Positions 26,100 through 33,817 of a stretch of DNA of 64,000 nt are shown here, in pieces. The notes below the pieces were generated by a model. The model saw only the letters and a program-made list of their open reading frames with translations. It was not told the DNA's origin and did not search any database. How positions within the stretch are numbered: position 1 is the first letter of the stretch; each line of letters begins with the position of its first letter. The position numbers and the translations under genes are program-made. Source of the stretch: Hellea sp042093735 (GTDB taxonomy: Bacteria; Pseudomonadota; Alphaproteobacteria; Caulobacterales; Maricaulaceae); assembly GCA_042093735.1 (NCBI GenBank), contig JBELEM010000005.1:1-64000 (forward strand), given 5' to 3'.

Positions 26100-27248
26100 T
26101 TATCTGATTTGATATTCATGTGTTTCTTTAAAATCTTCTGGGGCTTTGGCTGCAGCTGTTATTGCTTCACGTACTTCAACTGCATATAAACCTTTCCAAA
26201 AGACTCTCATATTATCAATTGCCTGCATTCCATCACAAGCTTTCATATACCAATCATTAAACGGGTTATTCATTCGAGATCTCCAGAAAAAAGATTCTGT
26301 GTCAACGCATATCTCTTCCCAAATATCTCTTGCAATTCCTTCTCCACGAGCAGTATTTGTCACCCAAAATTTTGAAAGGTATGGATAACCAGAAAGAACT
26401 GTAAAAATAGCGCCCCCCCTGTAATCATCTTCTAAGTACGCTTTAAGTATCTTTTTATCAAAAAAATCAGGATTAATTTGTTTATTGAAAGCTTCTTCAA
26501 TTGAAGCTTTCAATTTTGACTTATTCAAGGAAGTCAAGTTAGAGGTTTTTTTTATTTTAATACCTCGTCTAATCATAGTTCCTGAGCCCTTTGTAGTGAA
26601 CAATTCAGCCAGAAGGTTAAGCGGCGAGGCTATGATGTATACTGCTTCATTTAATTTATCTTCCGCTAAGTGCTTAACCAAATCGATAAATTGTCTTTGC
26701 CCTGAGGAAATTTCACTCGAGTCAATTTTCTTATCTAAGTTATCAACATTTACAAAAGATAATCTTTTACCTCCTATCGATAGACCACCGGATGGTTGCA
26801 AAAAAATTACTTTATTAGGTCCTAATTCTGTTACGAGTCTTTTTAGATTCATTTTACCTTGCGGATCAGTCATTTCGAGTATTGTGATTTTTCCTCTTCG
26901 CGCCTTTTGACGAACCTCAGGCAACAATTGATAGCTTGCTGTATTAAGTTTCGCGGTTCTGACTGAGGCATGTTCGAGATCATTAGCTAGTCGCTGAGAT
27001 TGAAATTTTATAGATGTTCGATTATCATCGAGGGCTCCAACAAGTAACACAGGGGATAATTTCAAATCAGATAATATCTTCAAGTTTGAAATAAAAGATT
27101 CCAATAGAGGATTTTTTAAGCATCTCGGATCAATCACAATAAGAGCAAATTTTTCAGCATCCTGAGCTGCAAATAGATCTGCATAAAATTTAGCTTCTTT
27201 AGTCGCTCCAATAGCGGACAAGCTATTAAGTACTGTACTTCTTATCAT
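26100..27248 (-). CDS. N-acetylglutamate synthase with degenerate kinase-like domain
   Basis: The 382-residue protein resembles the Xanthomonas/Maricaulis-type NAGS or NAGS/K: an amino-acid-kinase-fold domain (about 1-240) joined to a GNAT domain (about 255-375). The GNAT part shows LSKFWVTNTARGEGIARDIW and FFWRSRMNNPFNDWY, typical for this synthase. In the kinase half, the Lys-x-Gly-Gly and His-Gly-Gly-Gly-Pro phosphate-binding motifs of acetylglutamate kinase are not visible; the equivalent places read IVIDPRC and LVGALDD. It is therefore probably a synthase for the first step of arginine synthesis, with no kinase activity. It heads a two-gene unit with the M14 carboxypeptidase. Confidence 0.8.
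   Translation of the reverse strand: MIRSTVLNSLSAIGATKEAKFYADLFAAQDAEKFALIVIDPRCLKNPLLESFISNLKILSDLKLSPVLLVGALDDNRTSIKFQSQRLANDLEHASVRTAKLNTASYQLLPEVRQKARRGKITILEMTDPQGKMNLKRLVTELGPNKVIFLQPSGGLSIGGKRLSFVNVDNLDKKIDSSEISSGQRQFIDLVKHLAEDKLNEAVYIIASPLNLLAELFTTKGSGTMIRRGIKIKKTSNLTSLNKSKLKASIEEAFNKQINPDFFDKKILKAYLEDDYRGGAIFTVLSGYPYLSKFWVTNTARGEGIARDIWEEICVDTESFFWRSRMNNPFNDWYMKACDGMQAIDNMRVFWKGLYAVEVREAITAAAKAPEDFKETHEYQIR
26484..26514. repeat. 12-bp inverted repeat inside the NAGS gene
   Basis: The arms ATTGAAAGCTTC (26484-26495) and GAAGCTTTCAAT (26503-26514) are perfectly complementary around a 7-nt loop. They encode the linker between the kinase-like and GNAT domains (about residues 245-255). 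Confidence 0.6.
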
Positions 27249-27449
27249 AAGACTTTTTGCAGACCCTTTCTGATAAACAATAATGTCTCATTTTGAGTAT
27301 CCTCATACCTATCAGTTAAGCAAGCTCTGTTTAACAAAATTAGTATAAATTTACAACTATTCCAGTTTGCGATCGTTAACTTATAAGTGATTTGAAGCCA
27401 ATCAATACAAACATAGGTTATATTTTTTTATTGTTATAAATTTTAAAAA

Positions 27450-27455
27450 CTATAT
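27450..27455 (+). promoter_or_regulatory. Candidate -10 element for the tmRNA gene
   Basis: CTATAT, the alphaproteobacterial -10 consensus, lies about 20 nt upstream of the tmRNA acceptor piece. No strong -35 is visible at the expected spacing. The rest of the 27249-27449 stretch is AT-rich and shows no other feature I can support. Confidence 0.4.
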
Positions 27456-27471
27456 ACAGAAAGGGCTATTT

Positions 27472-27782
27472 TACTAGCTATGATGATAAACGCGCTTGTA
27501 ATAAACGGACTGGACCCGGGGGCGGTACCCGGCGGCTCCACCAAAAATACATTATTAAATGTATTCTTTATGGGGCCGAAATAGGATCGACAGACGTCTA
27601 AAGAAGTATGCTTTCATCCGTATAGGTACCGTTAAATGCCTAAATTTAGTAATTGCAAATGATAATTACACTGAAGAATTTGCCCTCGCTGCGTAAGCAG
27701 TGCGGAAAAATTCGCTTTAACTCCTAGCCGTTCAATCCGCTAGGCGGGCTTCGGGAGGTAGCTGGCAACAGAAACCTCTCAA
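27472..27782 (+). ncRNA. ssrA: Circularly permuted two-piece tmRNA (ssrA)
   Basis: tmRNA rescues stalled ribosomes and adds a degradation tag. The acceptor piece comes first, ending in the T-arm and CGGCTCC-ACCA (27533-27543). After a 28-nt spacer comes the coding piece, beginning GGGGCCG (27572-27578), which pairs with CGGCTCC through all 7 positions (one G-U). The tag frame runs 27655-27696 and encodes ANDNYTEEFALAA followed by TAA, with the stop codon in a hairpin loop. Downstream helices CCTAGC/GCTAGG (27723-27744) and GGGAGGT/ACCTCTC (27753-27780) close the 3' part. The spacer holds a perfect AATACAT/ATGTATT hairpin (27546-27565) that is presumably removed in maturation. The outer ends are estimates. 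Confidence 0.95.
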
Positions 27783-27832
27783 TATCACATAAAATTTACA
27801 TTTATTAGGTGATTTCATAAAAAAGGTATATT

Positions 27833-27852
27833 GATTACTTCGATAAGTAATC
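27833..27852 (+). promoter_or_regulatory. Hairpin directly upstream of the sspB ribosome-binding site
   Basis: GATTACTT-CGAT-AAGTAATC is a perfect 8-bp stem with a 4-nt loop. No U tract follows, so it is not a standard terminator. It ends 1 nt before the AGGG ribosome-binding site of sspB and could influence translation or protect the 5' end. Confidence 0.5.
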
Positions 27853-27864
27853 TAGGGTAATCCA

Positions 27865-28362
27865 ATGAAAGAAAATCTTATGAATTATGAAGCAATGACA
27901 CAGACAGCACTTTTGACTGTAGTCAGGAATTCAATACGCCGCGTTATCAGAGAAGATGGTTTGCCCGGAAGTCACCATTTTTATATAACATTCGCAACTA
28001 ATCATCCGGAAGCTGCCGTTGATAAAGGTTTAGCGGACAAATACCCAGATGAAATAACCATAGTTCTAGAACATCAATATTGGGACCTACAGGACAACAC
28101 AACAAACTTTGAAGTAACTCTTAAATTTGGAGGAATTCCAAAATACATAAAGGTTCCTTACAAAGCTATTACTCGTTTTCATGATCCAAGCGTAGGGTTT
28201 ACCATGCAATTTGAGCCTGATTTTGGAAAAAACACAGAAGAACACCCTAAAGCTGAAGTTACAATTTCGAAGGACGATCAATTAATTGAAAAAGAAACAA
28301 GCAATCAAGGCATGAATAAGGCTGAAAAGGTTGTAAACCTTGATACTTTTCGTAAAAAATAA
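27865..28362 (+). CDS. sspB: SspB, ClpXP adaptor for ssrA-tagged proteins (alpha type)
   Basis: SspB tethers tagged substrates to ClpX. The 165-residue product has the compact beta-rich substrate-binding domain (about 5-115; FYITFATNHPEA, VLEHQYWDL, LKFGG and FTMQFEP are visible), a charged linker and a C-terminal tail VVNLDTFRKK, which corresponds to the conserved ClpX-binding tail of alphaproteobacterial SspB. The gene starts about 80 nt after the tmRNA that makes the tag it recognises. ATG 27865 has AGGG upstream; an ATG at 27880 is a weaker alternative. Confidence 0.93.
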   Translation: MKENLMNYEAMTQTALLTVVRNSIRRVIREDGLPGSHHFYITFATNHPEAAVDKGLADKYPDEITIVLEHQYWDLQDNTTNFEVTLKFGGIPKYIKVPYKAITRFHDPSVGFTMQFEPDFGKNTEEHPKAEVTISKDDQLIEKETSNQGMNKAEKVVNLDTFRKK

Positions 28363-28395
28363 CTTACTTATTTTAAAATATTATAGAGTAATTAG

Positions 28396-29787
28396 ATGAC
28401 AAAAATTAGAGTAGAAACTGATAGCTTTGGTTCACTTGAAGTTCCTAATGATAAATATTACGGGGCGCAAACAGCACGAAGCCTTATTAATTTTCCGATT
28501 GGTGCCGAGAAAATGCCATCTCCATTAATAAGAGCTTTAGGAATCATTAAACATTCAGCGGCTTTAACTAATAAAAAATTAGATAATTTAGAACCCGATC
28601 TTGCTGATGTAATTTCGCTTGCTGCCATAGAGGTGGCCGATGGAAAATTTGATGACAACTTTCCATTATCTGTGTGGCAAACGGGTTCTGGGACTCAATC
28701 AAACATGAATGCAAATGAGGTTATTTCTAACAGGGGAATTGAAATATTAGGTGGCCAAATAGGAACTAAAACTCCTATCCATCCTAATGATCATGTTAAC
28801 AGAAGCCAAAGCTCTAATGATACATTTCCTACTGCTATGCACATATCAGCAGCCGAGGAGATTAATAACACTTTATTACCCGCTTTAGAAAGACTTTTGA
28901 AAGAATTAAATAGAAAATCAAATAAATTTTCAAAGATTATTAAAATTGGAAGAACGCACACCCAAGATGCAACACCTATTACGCTTGGGCAGGAATTCTC
29001 TGGTTACGCTGCCCAGATAAAAAATGGAATTAAACGAGTAAAAGTAGCACTTTCCGAACTCTACCCTTTAGCGCAAGGAGGCACAGCTGTGGGCACTGGT
29101 TTAAATGCCAAACCGAAATTCGCTGAGTATTTCGCCAAAGAAGTATCAAATTTTACTAATTTACCTTTTTACACAGCTGAAAACAAATTTGAGGCCCTAG
29201 CAGGGCATGACGCCTACGTTGCTGCACACGGAGCCATTAACACAGTTGCGGTTTCACTTTTTAAGATAGCTAATGATATAAGATTTTTAGCATCAGGCCC
29301 TCGTTCGGGGTTAGGTGAAATATCATTACCTGCTAATGAACCAGGCTCTTCTATAATGCCTGGGAAAGTAAATCCTACTCAATGCGAAGCATTAACTATG
29401 GTGTGCACCCAAGTTATGGGTAATAATACAACAATATCAATGTCTGGCTCTCAAGGGCACTTCGAGCTCAACGTTTATAAACCTATTATGGCTTACAATA
29501 TGCTACAATCAATAAGGTTAATGTCTGATAGTGTTATCTGCTTTACTGAAAAATGTGTTGCAGGGATAACAGCTAATGAAGTTCGTATAAATGAACTTTT
29601 AAATCGATCGCTTATGCTAGTGACCGCATTAGCACCCAAAATAGGGTATGATAATGCAACAAAAGTAGCAAAAACAGCTCACAAAAATGGCACCACACTA
29701 AGGGAGGAGGCTATTAGGTTAGGTTTTATAGATGAAAAAGAGTTTGACAAAATAGTTCGACCTGAATTGATGATAAAACCCCAATAA
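28396..29787 (+). CDS. fumC: Class II fumarate hydratase
   Basis: FumC is the iron-independent, oxygen-stable fumarase of the TCA cycle. The 463-residue protein has GSGTQSNMNANEV, the GRTHTQDATP segment and the superfamily signature GSSIMPGKVNPTQCE. Length is standard. It follows sspB after 33 nt and precedes a small RHH gene by 35 nt. Confidence 0.97.
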   Translation: MTKIRVETDSFGSLEVPNDKYYGAQTARSLINFPIGAEKMPSPLIRALGIIKHSAALTNKKLDNLEPDLADVISLAAIEVADGKFDDNFPLSVWQTGSGTQSNMNANEVISNRGIEILGGQIGTKTPIHPNDHVNRSQSSNDTFPTAMHISAAEEINNTLLPALERLLKELNRKSNKFSKIIKIGRTHTQDATPITLGQEFSGYAAQIKNGIKRVKVALSELYPLAQGGTAVGTGLNAKPKFAEYFAKEVSNFTNLPFYTAENKFEALAGHDAYVAAHGAINTVAVSLFKIANDIRFLASGPRSGLGEISLPANEPGSSIMPGKVNPTQCEALTMVCTQVMGNNTTISMSGSQGHFELNVYKPIMAYNMLQSIRLMSDSVICFTEKCVAGITANEVRINELLNRSLMLVTALAPKIGYDNATKVAKTAHKNGTTLREEAIRLGFIDEKEFDKIVRPELMIKPQ

Positions 29788-29822
29788 TGTCCCTCAAATA
29801 AATCTAAAGGTAATAGAGCCCT

Positions 29823-30032
29823 ATGGAGAAAAGATCTCTATCAATACACGGACACCGAACTTCATTGTCATTAGAAACTGAATTTTGGGAAGTACTGGAC
29901 TATGAAGTAGCTAAAAGTGGAAAGTCTTTTGCCGCTTTTGTAAGTGAACTTGATGACAAAAGAAGCTCATCAAAAATAAAACAAAATTTAGCATCTTATA
30001 TTCGCGTATGGTCATTAATATCCAAAAATTAA
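29823..30032 (+). CDS. Small ribbon-helix-helix domain protein (RHH_4 type)
   Basis: The 69-residue protein has RSLSIHGHRTSLSLETEFWEVL, matching the alphaproteobacterial RHH_4 family, in which a beta strand is followed by two helices and a C-terminal SYIRVWSL. It may bind DNA as a dimer, but targets are unknown. The fumC-RHH order recurs in alphaproteobacteria from what I know of the class. Confidence 0.83.
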   Translation: MEKRSLSIHGHRTSLSLETEFWEVLDYEVAKSGKSFAAFVSELDDKRSSSKIKQNLASYIRVWSLISKN

Positions 30033-30216
30033 AAACTAACAAGTTTTTTAAAAAATTATTTACTAATGTCTTAAATTTTAAAATTGCACATAATTAATCA
30101 TACAATTGTCTGATCAACTTAATGTGGCATGGTGGGATTATTTAGATATGTTTGGTAATATGTAGATACTGATTCTACCTTAAAAATTAATTATTCAGAA
30201 ATAAGTTTTGAAAAAG

Positions 30217-32526
30217 ATGGAAAATACAAAAAACTTAGGCAGCATATCTGCGCAGGCATCTATGCATTTAAATGTAAAAACTAATGATTACCTTGATGAC
30301 CTTAACCCAGAACAAAGAGAAGCTGTTTTACATACTGATGGTCCAGTATTAGTTTTGGCAGGTGCGGGAACGGGTAAAACCAGAGTGTTAACATCAAGAA
30401 TTGCATACATCCTTCAAAACCGAATGGCATTTCCATCTCAAATTCTTTCTGTAACATTTACCAACAAAGCAGCTAAAGAGATGAAAAGCCGCGTTGATGA
30501 TTATATCGGCCATGGTATCGAAGGCTTGCCCTGGATGGGAACCTTTCATTCGATCGCGGCAAAAATTTTACGTATAAATGCAGAACTAGTGGGACTAAAA
30601 CCTAATTTTACAATTCTTGACACCGATGATCAAATCCGTCTGTTGAAACAAATAATAAAAGCAGAAAATATCGATGATAAAAAATGGACACCCCGTTATA
30701 TGGCGAGCCTTATAGATAGCTGGAAGAATAAAGGATGGATGCCTGAAAAACTGACTTCTCAAAATAATTTCAAATTCGCCGAGGGAAAAGGAAAGAAAGT
30801 TTATGAAATTTATCAATCACGTTTAAAAATTTTAAATGCGTGCGATTTTGGTGATCTTCTTTTACTTAATCTTGAATTATTTAAAGAAAATCAAGACATT
30901 CTAAAAAAATATCATGAAAAGTTTAAATATATTTTGGTTGACGAATATCAGGACACAAACATCTGTCAATATCTCTGGCTGAGGCTGCTAGCGCAAGGAT
31001 CCCACAATATATGTGTAGTGGGCGATGACGATCAATCTATTTATGGATGGCGAGGAGCTGAAGTTGATAACATACTACGCTTTGAAAAAGAGTTTTCAGG
31101 AGCTAAAGTTATAAAACTCGAGCGTAACTATCGTTCAACTGAGCATATTTTAGGTGCAGCTTCTGGTTTAATATCAGCAAACAAAAGTCGTCTAGGCAAA
31201 ACTCTTTGGACTGAAGATATAGGCGGTCATAAGGTTACTGTTACAGGAGTTTGGGATGCAGCCGCGGAGGCGCGCCTTATATCAAGTGTTATTGAAGACT
31301 GGAAAAGGGATGGACGAGGATATAATGAGGTGGCGATACTTGTAAGAGCATCAAGGCAAATGCGAAGTTTTGAGGAACGGTTTATTCAAATAGGAATGCC
31401 CTATCGCGTCATAGGTGGTCCAAGATTTTTTGAAAGACAGGAAATCCGAGATGCACACGCTTACATAAGAGTTTTAAGGTCAGAAACAGATGATCTAGCT
31501 TTTGAACGTATAGTAAATGTTCCCAAGCGCGGTATTGGAAGTGCTACTATCCAAAAATTACAAATAATAGCGAGAAAAATGAATGTGAGTCTTGAACAGG
31601 CAACACGTGAAGTAATCAAAACAGATGAAATTAGAGGTAAAGCACGAACTGCGTTACGGAGTTTTACTAAGGACCTTGATAGATGGCGAGGTAACTTAAT
31701 CACTTCAAATCATACTGATGTAACAGAAATAGTACTAGATGAATCTGGGTACACACAAATGTGGCTGAATAATAAAGATGCAAAATCTTCAAGCAGGTTA
31801 GAAAACCTAAAAGAACTCATACAAGCAATGGGCGAGTTTGAATCGTTGGATGCATACCTTGAACATGTAAGCCTTGTATTAGATGTCGAAAAAAATGATC
31901 AAGAAGAAGAAGTGTCAATAATGACATTACACTCCGCCAAAGGGCTTGAGTTTCCCTTAATACTTCTTCCGGGCTGGGAAGAAGGCACTTTCCCCAGCCA
32001 GAGATCTGTAGATGAGGCAGGCAGTGAGGGTTTAGAAGAAGAGCGCAGATTGGCTTACGTTGGAATCACAAGAGCTCGCGAACGTGCAAAAATATTCTTT
32101 GCTGCTAATAGACAAATTTATGGATCATGGCAATCATCACTTCCTTCCAGGTTTATTGATGAGCTGCCACCAGAAAATGTGTCAGCGGGATCAGAAACTG
32201 GTTACTACGATAACAATACTCTTAATGAAGCAGAAATAGAAATTACATCGGAATTTCCGGATTCTGCAAGTAGGCGGTATAATTCACCCGGCTGGCAACG
32301 TTATAAAACTCACAAATCAAAAGCTCTATACAGTAGACAAGTTGAAGGAAAATTTAGCAAAAAACTAGATGCACATACTACACAGAAATATAAAATTGGA
32401 GAACGTATTTTTCATCAAAAATTTGGCTATGGAAAGATACAAACCGTTGATGGAAATAAACTTAATGTTGATTTCGAGAAAGCAGGTCATAAGAAAGTAC
32501 TCGATAGCTTTGTGGACCGTGCATAA
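30217..32526 (+). CDS. UvrD/PcrA-type superfamily 1 DNA helicase
   Basis: This 769-residue ATP-dependent 3'-5' helicase acts in repair and replication restart. Motifs in order are the Q motif LNPEQREAV, Walker A AGAGTGKT, Ia FTNKAAKEM, motif II VDEYQDTN, motif III GDDDQSIYGWRGA, motif IV ERNYRST, motif V MTLHSAKGLEF and motif VI YVGITRARE. The C-terminus ends in a short basic domain as in PcrA/UvrD. The frame is open from a TTG at 30208, but ATG 30217 is preferred. It is followed by prmA with a TAATG overlap. Whether it is uvrD or pcrA in function cannot be decided. Confidence 0.94.
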   Translation: MENTKNLGSISAQASMHLNVKTNDYLDDLNPEQREAVLHTDGPVLVLAGAGTGKTRVLTSRIAYILQNRMAFPSQILSVTFTNKAAKEMKSRVDDYIGHGIEGLPWMGTFHSIAAKILRINAELVGLKPNFTILDTDDQIRLLKQIIKAENIDDKKWTPRYMASLIDSWKNKGWMPEKLTSQNNFKFAEGKGKKVYEIYQSRLKILNACDFGDLLLLNLELFKENQDILKKYHEKFKYILVDEYQDTNICQYLWLRLLAQGSHNICVVGDDDQSIYGWRGAEVDNILRFEKEFSGAKVIKLERNYRSTEHILGAASGLISANKSRLGKTLWTEDIGGHKVTVTGVWDAAAEARLISSVIEDWKRDGRGYNEVAILVRASRQMRSFEERFIQIGMPYRVIGGPRFFERQEIRDAHAYIRVLRSETDDLAFERIVNVPKRGIGSATIQKLQIIARKMNVSLEQATREVIKTDEIRGKARTALRSFTKDLDRWRGNLITSNHTDVTEIVLDESGYTQMWLNNKDAKSSSRLENLKELIQAMGEFESLDAYLEHVSLVLDVEKNDQEEEVSIMTLHSAKGLEFPLILLPGWEEGTFPSQRSVDEAGSEGLEEERRLAYVGITRARERAKIFFAANRQIYGSWQSSLPSRFIDELPPENVSAGSETGYYDNNTLNEAEIEITSEFPDSASRRYNSPGWQRYKTHKSKALYSRQVEGKFSKKLDAHTTQKYKIGERIFHQKFGYGKIQTVDGNKLNVDFEKAGHKKVLDSFVDRA

Positions 32527-33401
32527 TGACTAATGAAGCTCCTTTTGCACTTTATGTTCGAGCAATTAATCAAGTAGCTTTTGATGTATCTGATGCTTTA
32601 GGTTTTTCGGTAGAAATGTCAGCACTTGCAGTCTCTTTATTTGAAGAGGGGCCTGATACTATGCAAGTCCAAGCATTGTATTCAACTCGAAAGCAAGCAG
32701 AGCAAGCTTTGTTATCATTATCACTGAGCAGTTCTACAGAAACTATGATAGAACAACTACCAGACATAGATTGGGTTGAAAAAAGTCAGAGGGGCCTACC
32801 ACCTGTAAAAGCAGGCAGATTCTGGATTTACGGCTCACATGACAAAGAACTCATACCAAAAAATACCAAATGGCCTGTAGAAATAAATGCAGGACTAGCT
32901 TTTGGAACAGGTCATCATGGCACAACAAAAGGGTGTTTAATAGAATTCGATAAGTTTCTGAAGGAAGGTTTCTTTCCAAATAAAGTATTAGATTTAGGCT
33001 GTGGGGCCGGAATACTTGCAATTGCTGCAGCAAAAGCATTAAATCTTGAGATCATAGCTACTGATATTGACTCCGATGCTGTAGAAGTAACTTTGTTTAA
33101 TGCGCGTATTAACAATGTTTCTGAATTGATAAAGTGCTATAAATTGAATGGGGTAAAAAATTCAGTACTACAAAAGAACACTTTTGACCTAATATTTGCA
33201 AATATACTCGCAGGTCCTTTAATTAAATTATCTGCGGATATTGTAGATATCTTATGCCCTAATGGGAAAGTCATCCTATCTGGTATCTTGGATAATCAAT
33301 CAGACCTTGTGACAAGAGCTTTTGTAAACTGTGGCCTGGAAATTGAAAAAAAGTCTTCAATCTCTGGATGGACCAGTATAACAGGTAGAAAAGTTAAATA
33401 G
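32526..33401 (+). CDS. prmA: Ribosomal protein L11 methyltransferase
   Basis: PrmA trimethylates ribosomal protein L11. The 291-residue protein has an N-terminal substrate-recognition domain, then AFGTGHHGTTKG, the SAM motif VLDLGCGAGILAIAA and FANILAGPL. The start shares one nucleotide with the helicase stop. The 3' end overlaps the opposite small ORF by 8 nt. Confidence 0.93.
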   Translation: MTNEAPFALYVRAINQVAFDVSDALGFSVEMSALAVSLFEEGPDTMQVQALYSTRKQAEQALLSLSLSSSTETMIEQLPDIDWVEKSQRGLPPVKAGRFWIYGSHDKELIPKNTKWPVEINAGLAFGTGHHGTTKGCLIEFDKFLKEGFFPNKVLDLGCGAGILAIAAAKALNLEIIATDIDSDAVEVTLFNARINNVSELIKCYKLNGVKNSVLQKNTFDLIFANILAGPLIKLSADIVDILCPNGKVILSGILDNQSDLVTRAFVNCGLEIEKKSSISGWTSITGRKVK

Positions 33402-33552
33402 CGCGGTTAGCTCTTCTATCACGACGAGCGTGTCGTCTGCCAATTAGATTTAACTTAGCTTTTTGATAGTCCGTACTTAGAAATATACTTTCCTTATTTT
33501 CGCACAAAATTTCAAAATTAATTAATTGCGCACCAGAAAAATCAGTAGTCAT
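33394..33552 (-). CDS. Small hypothetical protein with an Arg-rich C-terminus
   Basis: I do not recognise this 52-residue product. It begins MTTDFSGAQLI and ends GRRHARRDRRANRAI, a strongly basic tail. The chosen ATG has an excellent GGAG site 7 nt upstream, and the frame stays open to 33645. It lies convergent to prmA in a stretch that would otherwise be about 400 bp of non-coding DNA in a compact genome, which supports it being real. A nucleic-acid-binding role is only a guess from its charge. Confidence 0.5.
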   Translation of the reverse strand: MTTDFSGAQLINFEILCENKESIFLSTDYQKAKLNLIGRRHARRDRRANRAI

Positions 33553-33817
33553 TTTTTTCTCCAACAAATGTACCTTCATTAAGGCCACTAAATAGAGAAT
33601 TACATCCGAAAGGGAACGTTCAAGAATGATGATAAAGGTATGCATATTTGCATGGGTTAAAAATTTATGAGGGGCAACAAAGTCTTGTGAAAAAAGTTTA
33701 CTATTCTTTTAACCGCTCCCTTTAATAATAAATTAGTTTATTATATTTTTTTATTTTGCTTTCTAATGATAAATTAGGATAATTAAACCTCTTTTAAATT
33801 AAAGATTGATTATATAC

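Noticed and set aside
26485..26910. 141-residue plus-strand frame inside the NAGS gene
   Set aside because: Shadow of the coding strand; no ribosome-binding site or recognisable domain.
27833..27852. Terminator after the tmRNA gene
   Set aside because: The stem is good but no U tract follows, and it directly abuts the sspB ribosome-binding site.
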